NCBI GenBank assembly: GCA_025450375.1
Contig: JANWHO010000083.1
Coordinates: 1 to 5,318 of the forward strand
Source: Chloroflexota bacterium
GTDB lineage: Bacteria; Chloroflexota; UBA5177; JANWHV01
DNA length: 5,318 nt
Direction: 5' to 3'
The position numbers and the translations under genes are program-made. Below the pieces are notes generated by a model. The model was not told the DNA's origin, ran no database searches, and saw only the letters and a program-made list of their open reading frames with translations. Below, piece by piece: positions 1 through 5,318 of this stretch. Each line of letters opens with the position of its first letter. The first letter of the stretch is position 1.

Positions 1-125
1 GCTCGCAGTATCTCTCGGTGGCCCCATGGCTGGTCATTTTCCCCGGCATCGTGCTGGGCATTTCCATTCTGGGCTTCAACCTGCTCGGTGACGGTTTGCG
101 CGACGCTCTGGATCCCCGCCATTAG
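1..125 (+). CDS. ABC transporter permease, DppC/OppC-like (3' end only)
   Basis: Only the last 40 codons are present, read from position 3 to the TAG at 123-125. The peptide ends in a hydrophobic segment ([19 protein letters not shown]) followed by [14 protein letters not shown]. The '[15 protein letters not shown]' ending is the hallmark C-terminus of DppC/OppC/GsiD-type inner-membrane permeases of peptide/nickel ABC importers. In these proteins the last transmembrane helix is followed directly by this cytoplasmic tail. The EAA loop that contacts the ATPase lies outside the window, so substrate and full length cannot be judged. A strong hairpin follows 11 nt after the stop, so this gene probably closes an upstream transcription unit. 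It may nevertheless be the partner of the DppB-like permease downstream, which has no DppC of its own in the window. Confidence 0.9.
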   Translation, partial: SQYLSVAPWLVIFPGIVLGISILGFNLLGDGLRDALDPRH

Positions 126-136
126 CCATTCTGTAC

Positions 137-164
137 GCCTCCGTAGGGGCACCCCTACGGAGGC
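137..164 (+). terminator. Rho-independent-type terminator hairpin after the DppC-like gene
   Basis: There is a perfect 13-bp inverted repeat, 137-149 against 152-164 (GCCTCCGTAGGGG / CCCCTACGGAGGC). With only two bases between the arms, the top pair would open to give a 12-bp stem and a 4-nt GCAC loop. It is followed on the + strand by just three T residues (165-167). The stem is G/C-rich and sits 11 nt after a stop codon and about 80 nt before the next gene, which fits a terminator. The short T-tract leaves room for partial read-through or an attenuator role between the two transporter units. Confidence 0.75.
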
Positions 165-227
165 TTTCACCGAGAGACGCTAGGTTTCGAACATGCACAC
201 GGCGCGTGGTACCTGACAGTAACGGAC

Positions 228-235
228 AAGGAGGA
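228..235 (+). promoter_or_regulatory. Ribosome binding site of the solute-binding protein gene
   Basis: The AAGGAGGA sequence is a near-perfect Shine-Dalgarno site 9 nt before the ATG at 245. It decides the start: an in-frame ATG at 206 has no such site and would put 13 extra, non-signal-like residues before the signal peptide. No convincing -35/-10 pair was seen in the leader between the hairpin and this site. Confidence 0.8.
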
Positions 236-244
236 ATCCCCCAG

Positions 245-1870
245 ATGAGAGACCCGAGACGCTTTGCCTCGCTGACCGCGGTCGCCGCCCTGCTGACCTG
301 CGGCCTGCTCTCGGCTGCCCCGCCCGCCGGAGCCGCCGTACGCCTGGGCGCCCACGACGGCGGCACCGCCAACCTGGACTTCAGCACCGATCCGGATACC
401 CTTGATCCGGCGCTGGCCGCCGATGGCTACTCGCTCACCATTCAGCATGTCCTGTTCGTCACCCTGCTGACCAATCAGCCCGGCTCAACCAAGATCGTAC
501 CCTGGGGGGCGACCGCCATGCCGGCGGTCAGCAACGGGGGGAAGACCTACGTCTTCCATATTCACCCGGGGATCACATTCACCGACGGGGAGCCCGCGGA
601 CGCCGCCGCCTTCAAATACTCTTTCGAGCGGCTGCTAATCCCCGCCACCAAATCCCCCTATTCCAGCACCCTCAGCGGGGTGGTGGGCGCCAACGACTTC
701 GCGGCGGGGAAGGCGAAGACGGTATCGGGGATCAAGGTCGTAAACCCGCTCACCCTGGAAATCGACCTGACGGCGCCCGACAACGCATTCCTCTATGACA
801 TCACCTACACTGCCCTGGCGGCGGTCCCGAGGAAGGTCGTGGAGCGGGACGGGGCGCGATTCGGTCACGAGGTGGTGGGCGATGGACAATACATTCTGCA
901 AAACTGGTCATCGGGCGTACAGATGGTCCTGGTGAAGAACCCTGGCTACTTCGATCCCGCCACGGCCGGTCATCTGGACAAGCTCATCATGCATACGGAC
1001 GTCCCCTCTAATCTGGCCGTCTTGCAGGTGGAACAGGGGACGGCCGATATATCGGCGGGCGACGTGAATGGCGGCGATGGGATCCCCCTCTCGCTCTTCC
1101 TGGGGATCAAGAACAATCCACGCTGGCAATCGTACCTCTACCATACCACGATGCCGGAACCCTGGTTCTTCGTGATCTCCATGAAGGACAAGCCCTTCCA
1201 GAACCTCAAGGTGCGGGAGGCGGTCTCCTACGCGATCAATCGGCAGAAGATCGTCCTTCTCTTGAACGGGCGCGGGGTGCTGGCCAGCCAGATTATGCCG
1301 CCAGGCGTCCCCGGCTACGATCCCTCGATCCCGCAGCCGGTCTACAACCCGGCCAGGGCCCGCGCCCTGTTGAAAGAGGCCGGCTTCCCGCACGGCTTCT
1401 CCACCTCGATCATGATGTTCTCCACGCCGCCCGGTCCCCAGGAGGCGACTTCGATCCAATACGACCTGGCCCAGGTGGGAATCAAGGCCGATCTGCATAT
1501 CGTCTCCCTGGCGCAGTATTCAACCACGGCCAGCACGCCGGGAGGAGCGCCCACCCAGATCAACGACTGGCTGGCGATCGTCCCCTCGTTCTTCATGAAC
1601 TGGACCTTTAACAGCAACGAGATCCAGGCCGGGAACAACATGGCCGAATTCGCCGACCCACGGGTGGACGCCCTGCTCAACCGAGCGGAGCAGCTGCCGG
1701 TCGCGCAAGCGGTGCCTCTCTGGAAAAAGGCGCAAAAGCTCGCCCTGGCGGAGTACGGCTACGTGCCCCTCTACTATGGCGTGGAGTACGACTTCGTCAA
1801 TCCACGGATCGGAGGATTCCTGATCGATCCAAACTTCGTCTACGAATACCAACAGTGGTATCTGAAATAG
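245..1870 (+). CDS. Peptide/nickel-type ABC transporter substrate-binding protein (SBP family 5)
   Basis: The gene encodes a 541-residue extracytoplasmic solute-binding protein that captures a peptide-like or other ligand and delivers it to a DppB/DppC membrane channel. Residues 1-31 form a Sec-type signal peptide: RR at 5-6, a hydrophobic stretch at about 8-25, and an alanine-rich cleavage region (APPAGAA). Cys19 lies in LLTCG, a poor lipobox, so signal peptidase I processing is more likely than lipidation. The mature part shows the SBP_bac_5 pattern: STDPDTLDPALA (47-58), the signature YVFHIHPGITFTDGEPADAAAFKYSFERL (102-130), GDGQYIL at 212-218, KPFQNLKVREAVSYAINRQKI (316-336), and YNPARARALLKEAGF (367-381). 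Length is normal for the family. The ligand cannot be inferred; family members bind peptides, nickel chelates, glutathione or sugars. The DppB-like gene starts 23 nt downstream, so the two are probably co-transcribed. Confidence 0.93.
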   Translation: MRDPRRFASLTAVAALLTCGLLSAAPPAGAAVRLGAHDGGTANLDFSTDPDTLDPALAADGYSLTIQHVLFVTLLTNQPGSTKIVPWGATAMPAVSNGGKTYVFHIHPGITFTDGEPADAAAFKYSFERLLIPATKSPYSSTLSGVVGANDFAAGKAKTVSGIKVVNPLTLEIDLTAPDNAFLYDITYTALAAVPRKVVERDGARFGHEVVGDGQYILQNWSSGVQMVLVKNPGYFDPATAGHLDKLIMHTDVPSNLAVLQVEQGTADISAGDVNGGDGIPLSLFLGIKNNPRWQSYLYHTTMPEPWFFVISMKDKPFQNLKVREAVSYAINRQKIVLLLNGRGVLASQIMPPGVPGYDPSIPQPVYNPARARALLKEAGFPHGFSTSIMMFSTPPGPQEATSIQYDLAQVGIKADLHIVSLAQYSTTASTPGGAPTQINDWLAIVPSFFMNWTFNSNEIQAGNNMAEFADPRVDALLNRAEQLPVAQAVPLWKKAQKLALAEYGYVPLYYGVEYDFVNPRIGGFLIDPNFVYEYQQWYLK

Positions 1871-1893
1871 CGGCCTGAGGTCCGGGGCCAAGT

Positions 1894-2817
1894 ATGATAC
1901 GGCACATGGTCCAACGGGTGCTGTGGATGATCATTGCCCTGGTGGGAGTATCGATCATCACCTTCGTGATCTCGTACCTACTGCCCGGCGATCCAGCGCG
2001 CGTGATCGCCGGGCCACAGGCCCCGGAGTCGGTGGTCCGGAGCATCCATCATCAGCTTGGTCTCGACCAGCCGGTCTACATCCAGTACGGGAAGTTCGCC
2101 TGGAACGCGATCCGCGGGGACTTCGGGCTCTCCTACCGAACCGAGCAGGAGGTGCTTCCCGCTATCTGGACTCACTTCCCCTACACGGCGGCGGTGGCGA
2201 TTGGGGGCCTGGTGGTCGAGCTCCTGTTCGGGGTGGCCCTCGGGATCGTCGCCGCCGTCCGCCGCGGGAAGCCGGCGGACGGGATTGCGATGACCGCCGC
2301 CTTGCTTGGGCTCGCCGTCCCATCCTTCTGGTTGGGGCTCATCCTGCTCTACGTGTTCGGCTTCATGTGGCCCATCTTACCGTTGGGCGGCACCGAACAC
2401 TGGACCTGGATCATCCTGCCATCGATTACCCTCGGGTTTTCGGGGGCCGCCTACTACACCCGCATGACCCGGACCGCGATGCTGGAGACCCTGGGCGAGG
2501 ACTACGTGCGCACCGCGCGGGCCAAGGGTCTCAGCGGCCGGCAGGTGGTCTTGAAGCATGCGTTCCGCAACGCCATCCGCACCGTGGTCACCATGGCGGG
2601 GATGGATCTGGGCGCCTTTTTGGGCGGTGTCCTGGTGATCGAGCAGGTGTTCGGGGTTCCGGGGATCGGCTCCCTGGCCTGGCAGGCCATCCTGAACGAG
2701 GACTTACCGATGATTCAGGGCACGGTGCTCTTCGCCGCCTGCCTGATCCTGCTGGCCAACCTTGGCATTGACATGATCTACGGGTGGATCGATCCAAGGG
2801 TGCGCACGGCGGAGTAG
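1894..2817 (+). CDS. ABC transporter permease, DppB/OppB-like
   Basis: The gene encodes a complete 307-residue inner-membrane permease, one half of the channel of a peptide/nickel-type ABC importer. It opens with a transmembrane helix at about 9-30 ending in the characteristic LLPGDPA (29-35). A periplasmic segment follows with LGLDQPVYIQYGKF and GDFGLSY (75-81). Further hydrophobic helices lie near 100-122, 132-158, 168-187, 232-252 and 276-296. The EAA loop that docks on the ATPase is EDYVRTARAKGLSGRQVVLKHAFRNA (202-227, described by its key EDYVRTARAKG and HAFRNA parts). The C-terminal VIEQVFGVPGIGSLAWQAI (248-266) and IDPRVR are classical for DppB. The ATG at 1894 has only a weak GAGG at 1877-1880; Met5 at 1906 is an alternative start. 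Tandem stops TAG TGA end the gene. No DppC follows, which is unusual; the next genes are on the opposite strand. Confidence 0.95.
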   Translation: MIRHMVQRVLWMIIALVGVSIITFVISYLLPGDPARVIAGPQAPESVVRSIHHQLGLDQPVYIQYGKFAWNAIRGDFGLSYRTEQEVLPAIWTHFPYTAAVAIGGLVVELLFGVALGIVAAVRRGKPADGIAMTAALLGLAVPSFWLGLILLYVFGFMWPILPLGGTEHWTWIILPSITLGFSGAAYYTRMTRTAMLETLGEDYVRTARAKGLSGRQVVLKHAFRNAIRTVVTMAGMDLGAFLGGVLVIEQVFGVPGIGSLAWQAILNEDLPMIQGTVLFAACLILLANLGIDMIYGWIDPRVRTAE

Positions 2818-2823
2818 TGATGT

Positions 2824-2854
2824 TTTGGGCACGGTCTCGTCGCCCATGCCCAAA
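2824..2854. repeat. Short inverted repeat between convergent genes, possible weak terminator
   Basis: Arms TTTGGGCA (2824-2831) and TGCCCAAA (2847-2854) are perfect 8-bp complements around a 15-nt loop. The repeat begins a few bases after the DppB stop, inside the 91-nt gap before the convergent nuclease gene, where a shared terminator would be expected. Neither strand has a U-tract directly after the stem, so terminator function is uncertain. The rest of the gap, to 2908, holds a second weak match (CGCCGT at 2855-2860 against ACGGCG at 2911-2916) and nothing else recognisable. Confidence 0.4.
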
Positions 2855-2908
2855 CGCCGTAACCACTCATCCGTCTGGTAATTAACGATGGAAGCGACTC
2901 TTCCTCCC

Positions 2909-3853
2909 TCACGGCGCACTGCTTGTTGTCGCGTCGTCTGGGGTGAGCACGCGGTTAATGGCGGGGAGATCACTCCGTGCCAGCATGATGGCCCGACGGT
3001 GGCGCCATACGAGCTTCGCCGCCACCTTTACTGCCCTAGAATGCTCCTCTCGGCCCAGATTGCGGCTATCCACCCGCAGCACATACCAGCCGCGCGCTTG
3101 CAAGAATCGATTCCGCTCCTCGTCGCGCGCGGCCCGATCCGCCCTGCCATGGTGCACCCCATCCAGCTCCACGTCCAGCCGAAGGAGAAAGGCCACATCG
3201 CGGTGCGCGCAATCCAGCCAGAAGGCGCGGAACCATCCCCCCTGGCGGCGCCCGCCATGGCGTGACACCCCAACCTGTGCCTGCATGGAGATTCCCGCTG
3301 CTTCCAGGGATCGGGCGAGGAACGCTTCCGGCGCGCTTGGCGGTATTCCCCTGGCCGAACCCATATCCCAGTCCGGATCGGCGGCCATACTGCCGATATT
3401 TTTGTCCAGTCGACGCTCCCACTGTCGGCATTCCTGGCAATACGCAGTTAGGCGTGCTCCCTCTTCGGGTGCCAGGATCGCCTGCGCCGCCTCGGCCCAT
3501 CGCTCGCTCCCTTCGGTAGTGAGCCCGCCGGCTCGGGCCCGCTTCATCACGGGGATCGCGCCCATACTATGCGCCAGCGCGTTCGCCATCCATGACCCAC
3601 CAAAGTCATCCAGCATGGCTCCCAGGTCACGCAATTCCGCTCCAAGGTCGAAGAGCCCGTTGAGGGCGCTAATCACCGGATCACCGGCCCGGGCGGCCCG
3701 ATTCGCGGCAAGGCTCCGCATCTGGACCGCGATTGTTCCGTCGAGTAGGGCGAGTGCCGGGCCAAGCCCTGTGGGCGGCCTTGGCGCCGGGCCTACGGCA
3801 GGATGCAAGGCGGCACGGAACAGTGGGCGGCCGCTGGCTCTAGGAGGTATCAT
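2909..3853 (-). CDS. PD-(D/E)xK nuclease domain protein (DUF559/Vsr-like C-terminus)
   Basis: The gene encodes a 314-residue protein whose C-terminal part, about residues 176-285, looks like a small restriction-endonuclease-fold domain. It has a helix FLARSLEAAGI, then WLDCAHRD with candidate catalytic Asp214, then VELDGVHH with Glu229 and Asp231, then RDEERNRFLQARGWYVLRVDSRNL. The order D, ExDGxxH, RxRxxxLxxxGWxVLRV is the DUF559/Vsr-like pattern seen in DNA-cleaving enzymes. The strict ExK lysine is replaced by Asp, as often in DUF559. Residues 1-170 match nothing I recognise; they are probably helical and contain a CQEC motif (139-142). The start at 3853 is chosen because its ATG overlaps the HNH stop as ATGA and has GAGG (3860-3863) at 6 nt. 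A longer reading from 3922 would overlap the HNH gene by about 70 nt. The DNA target and role are unknown. Confidence 0.8.
   Translation of the reverse strand: MIPPRASGRPLFRAALHPAVGPAPRPPTGLGPALALLDGTIAVQMRSLAANRAARAGDPVISALNGLFDLGAELRDLGAMLDDFGGSWMANALAHSMGAIPVMKRARAGGLTTEGSERWAEAAQAILAPEEGARLTAYCQECRQWERRLDKNIGSMAADPDWDMGSARGIPPSAPEAFLARSLEAAGISMQAQVGVSRHGGRRQGGWFRAFWLDCAHRDVAFLLRLDVELDGVHHGRADRAARDEERNRFLQARGWYVLRVDSRNLGREEHSRAVKVAAKLVWRHRRAIMLARSDLPAINRVLTPDDATTSSAP
2999..3328 (-). other. PD-(D/E)xK nuclease-like domain within the 2909-3853 gene
   Basis: This span corresponds to residues 176-285 of the 314-residue product. Key residues seen are Asp214, Glu229, Asp231, His234-His235 and the Arg-rich helix from Arg243 to Arg254, followed by a GWYVLRV strand. 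Fold assignment rests on motif order and spacing read by eye. Confidence 0.7.
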
Positions 3854-4653
3854 GGCGCGCCTCGTTTGCCTACAATGACACTGACCTGATTGCGCTCCGA
3901 TGTGTCGGACGAGGTTGAGCAATCATCACTCTCAACATGATGCCTCGACGTGGGTTGCGGTTGTGGCTCGGTTTCATCTATGCGCGGTTCAGCCGCGCGC
4001 GTCGATATACCGGCGCCGCCCTCACTAGGCGCAAGCGCTCGCAGCCAGAGGCGGAAATAAGCTTCGGGGGCTGCCTCACGGCCTCGTGCGTATCGATCAT
4101 AGAGCGCGGGATAGTAGCGCGAGAGGCCATCCCAGGCGCTTTCAGATGATGGGTGGAGCGTCCAGCCAAGTCGCTCGACCGTCCAGTGCGACTTCCAGTC
4201 ATTACACCAATAGCATGCGGTGGCGAGGTTATTCTCGTCGTTGTCACCTCCGGCCGCCACCGGGACGACATGCTCGATGCTCGCCATGTGGGTCCAGAAC
4301 AGGAGGTGGCAGGAGCCAAACTTCCCATGCGTGTGATACGGCAGAGCTGAAGGACAGAGCGCGGAGAGCAGGCGTGCTAGCGGGAGAAATGTTGTCTGTT
4401 TGCCGCAATACCGGCAGGTGAAGTTGTCGCGGCGAAAGATCGCAATCTGAGTTGCAAGCGTAACATTCTTGCGCTTCGCCCTCGTTCTCCCGGCATCCGC
4501 GGCGGGCTGAGCAACCAGGGCCGAGGTATCCAGGACAGGGCGCGACACGACGATGTCCTTCAGCGCGCTCTCGGCATCCGCGCATTGTCCGCTCAGAGTG
4601 GCTCGCACCGCCGCTTCAAGTGAAGTCGCTACGGCGTCTCTTTCAGGCATCAT
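3850..4653 (-). CDS. HNH endonuclease family protein
   Basis: The gene encodes a 267-residue protein with a central HNH nuclease domain, about residues 64-160. IFRRDNFTCRYCGK carries the first zinc knuckle (Cys80, Cys83). SIEHVVPVAAGG carries the catalytic His128. NDENNLATACYWCNDWKSHW carries Asn142, the second knuckle (Cys147, Cys150), Asn151 and Lys154. Such domains use one metal ion to nick or cut nucleic acid; the Cys4 knuckles bind structural zinc. A 43-residue insert (84-126) containing YHTHGKFGSCHLLFW separates Cys83 from the EHVVP strand, much longer than in minimal HNH domains. Residues 1-60 and the Ser/Thr/Glu/Pro-rich tail from about 209 look flexible. The start ATG at 4653 is followed by a second ATG and preceded by a strong Shine-Dalgarno site. 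It is the first gene of a two-gene operon, coupled by ATGA to the PD-(D/E)xK gene. No methyltransferase or recognition subunit is nearby, so a restriction role is only an inference. Confidence 0.9.
   Translation of the reverse strand: MMPERDAVATSLEAAVRATLSGQCADAESALKDIVVSRPVLDTSALVAQPAADAGRTRAKRKNVTLATQIAIFRRDNFTCRYCGKQTTFLPLARLLSALCPSALPYHTHGKFGSCHLLFWTHMASIEHVVPVAAGGDNDENNLATACYWCNDWKSHWTVERLGWTLHPSSESAWDGLSRYYPALYDRYARGREAAPEAYFRLWLRALAPSEGGAGISTRAAEPRIDETEPQPQPTSRHHVESDDCSTSSDTSERNQVSVIVGKRGAP
3860..3863 (-). promoter_or_regulatory. Ribosome binding site deciding the PD-(D/E)xK gene start
   Basis: On the - strand GAGG lies 6 nt before the ATG at 3853. That ATG overlaps the HNH stop codon (ATGA, 3850-3853). 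The site lies inside the HNH coding sequence, as expected for translationally coupled genes. Confidence 0.6.
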
Positions 4654-4659
4654 TGGGAG

Positions 4660-4667
4660 TCCTCCCC
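4660..4667 (-). promoter_or_regulatory. Ribosome binding site of the HNH gene
   Basis: GGGGAGGA on the - strand ends 6 nt before the ATG at 4653 (9 nt before a second ATG at 4650). This is a strong Shine-Dalgarno match and supports the operon beginning here. Confidence 0.75.
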
Positions 4668-4864
4668 AAATACCAATTGCATCCTCATTCCGGCCCCCAG
4701 TACGCGACGATTTCCTTGAAAGGGCCGTCCGGCCACCGACAAGCCATTGGCCGTGGAATCAGCCATGGCAGCAGCTAGCGCGGCAGCGCGAAGTGGCAGG
4801 TTCTGATGAGAACATCGCGCGGCAATGCCCGCACCTATGCGATACTACATCTATCGGCCTGCAC

Positions 4865-4870
4865 GGAGGT
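4865..4870 (+). promoter_or_regulatory. Ribosome binding site of the antitoxin gene
   Basis: GGAGGT lies 8 nt before the ATG at 4879, a good Shine-Dalgarno match with normal spacing. It supports translation starting at MAKERS. Confidence 0.7.
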
Positions 4871-4878
4871 AACTGGAT

Positions 4879-5178
4879 ATGGCCAAAGAACGTAGCGCAA
4901 TCGACATATCGGACATACCCGAACTGGCGCGTCTGGCAGAGGAAGTAAGCAAAACCTGCACGCCTCGCACCCTTCGTCGCGGAAACGTTGTGATCGCGAG
5001 GATCGTGCCGGCAGCACCTCGGCAGGCTAACCCTCGTGCCGGCGATCAGGGAGCTTCCAAGGCTGCCGCGGACATAGAAGCATTCCGTGCCGCGGCTGGA
5101 AGCTGGAAAGGACATCTCCGGCCTGAAACTCTACTGACCTTCGGTAGGAGTGGTTCAGTTCTATATCGTAGATCCTGA
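4879..5178 (+). CDS. Phd/VapB-like antitoxin of a type II toxin-antitoxin system, atypical C-terminus
   Basis: The gene encodes a 99-residue protein. Residues 8-44 (IDISDIPELARLAEEV, then PRTLRRGNVVIARIVPA) match the pattern of Phd/VapB-type antitoxins: a short strand, a helix, and a 'TPRxLRRxxxxIAxIVPA' hairpin that builds the DNA-binding dimer. A charged flexible linker follows, then DIEAFRAAAGSWKGHL (65-80), the toxin-binding type of helix seen in antitoxins paired with PIN toxins. After about residue 86 the reading becomes TFGRSGSVLYRRS. It lacks the usual basic/proline-rich ending (often SRPP-like), so a late frameshift or decay is possible. Antitoxins of this type normally sit directly upstream of, and on the same strand as, a PIN toxin gene. 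Here the only toxin sequence in view lies on the opposite strand, facing it. Assignment is by motif resemblance. Confidence 0.7.
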   Translation: MAKERSAIDISDIPELARLAEEVSKTCTPRTLRRGNVVIARIVPAAPRQANPRAGDQGASKAAADIEAFRAAAGSWKGHLRPETLLTFGRSGSVLYRRS

Positions 5179-5228
5179 GGCAGCACGTTCCATGTTTTCC
5201 GGCGCCGTCCCAGCCTCCAACCGCTTCG

Positions 5229-5318
5229 TCAAATCGATGACCCATTGATGTGCTTGAGTAGCGAAACATACGGGTGGACGGCATGAAAGAACTTGCTGTC
5301 CGCCGTCCACAACTCGCA
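5229..5318 (-). CDS. PIN-domain (VapC-like) toxin, C-terminal end only
   Basis: The last 29 codons and the TGA stop (5231-5229) of a - strand gene enter from the right window edge. The peptide reads CELWTADSKFFHAV followed by HPYVSLLKHINGSSI. The block ELWTAD plus a basic/aromatic helix and a P-x-V-x-x-L ending is typical of the C-terminus of PIN-domain RNases. There the Asp of TAD is one of the acidic residues that hold the catalytic metal. VapC-type toxins cleave RNA such as tRNA when freed from their antitoxin. The gene converges on the antitoxin gene with 50 nt between the stops. Its own antitoxin would be expected beyond the window. The short visible length limits certainty. Confidence 0.7.
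   Translation of the reverse strand, partial: CELWTADSKFFHAVHPYVSLLKHINGSSI

Larger units (their letters stand above)
4654..4878. promoter_or_regulatory. Divergent intergenic region between the HNH operon and the antitoxin gene
   Basis: This 225-nt gap separates two divergent genes and so must hold promoters for both. I see no clear -35/-10 pair on either strand. A possible -10-like GATACT at 4841-4846 precedes the antitoxin gene. It lies in a small inverted repeat, CGATA/TATCG (4840-4844 and 4852-4856, 7-nt spacer), that could be an operator for autoregulation by the antitoxin. Small palindromes such as GCCATGGC (4763-4770) are also present. No remaining gene or repeat was recognised. Confidence 0.45.

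Noticed and set aside
908..1498. - strand open frame opposite the binding protein
   Set aside because: It is antisense to a well-supported gene and shows no recognisable motif or ribosome binding site.
1923..2771. Second + strand open frame (282 codons) inside the DppB gene
   Set aside because: It is out of frame with an unmistakable DppB permease and gives an Arg/Gly/Pro-rich, non-membrane product.
2943..3878. Long + strand open frame (311 codons) opposite the PD-(D/E)xK gene
   Set aside because: Its product is Arg/Ser/Pro/Ala-rich with no domain pattern, and it lies antisense to a frame with clear nuclease motifs and a coupled start. It is a high-GC shadow frame.
3854..3922. Upstream extension of the PD-(D/E)xK gene to an ATG at 3922
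   Set aside because: It would overlap the HNH gene by about 70 nt and adds an unpatterned N-terminus, whereas the ATG at 3853 gives the classical ATGA overlap with a GAGG site.
5177..5217. GAGGC/GCCTC inverted repeat as a bidirectional terminator
   Set aside because: The arms are only 5 bp with a 31-nt loop and there is no T-tract.
5027..5284. - strand open frame starting inside the PIN toxin tail
   Set aside because: It is in a different frame from the ELWTAD peptide, runs through the antitoxin gene in antisense, and has no motif.
1..5318. CRISPR array, tRNA, rRNA or insertion-sequence ends
   Set aside because: No spaced direct repeats, no cloverleaf-like sequence, no transposase motif and no terminal repeats flanking the nuclease block were seen by eye.

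Overview
The window looks like a high-GC bacterial chromosome segment carrying two unrelated blocks. The genus cannot be fixed from the sequence. The G/C-rich third codon positions, a peptide/nickel-type ABC transporter, a Phd-like antitoxin with an 'IDISDIPELARLAEEV' opening and a PIN toxin tail would fit Chloroflexota or a similar environmental lineage, but this rests on resemblance only.

Left block (1-2817, + strand): the last 40 codons of a DppC-like permease, a perfect 13-bp hairpin that probably terminates that transcript, then a complete family 5 extracellular solute-binding protein (245-1870) and, 23 nt later, a complete DppB-like permease (1894-2817). Binding protein plus DppB normally continues into DppC and the DppD/DppF ATPases. 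Here the series stops after DppB, so the cassette is either truncated or depends on the DppC and ATPases encoded upstream of the window.

Middle block (2909-4653, - strand): a two-gene operon of nuclease-like proteins that converges on the transporter genes. The first gene encodes an HNH endonuclease with an unusual 43-residue insert in the zinc/HNH core. Its stop overlaps the start of the second gene in an ATGA, which implies translational coupling. The second gene encodes a protein with an unrecognised N-terminal half and a C-terminal PD-(D/E)xK nuclease domain of the DUF559/Vsr-like type. Neither a methyltransferase nor a specificity subunit is visible. This pair is the best candidate for an undescribed system, possibly defence-related.

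Right block (4879-5318): a short Phd/VapB-like antitoxin gene on the + strand with an atypical C-terminus, facing the 3' end of a PIN-domain (VapC-like) toxin gene on the - strand. The toxin is cut by the window edge. A convergent layout is unusual for such pairs and suggests two separate modules or a rearrangement. Toxin-antitoxin pieces next to paired nucleases give this half of the window an accessory or defence-island flavour.
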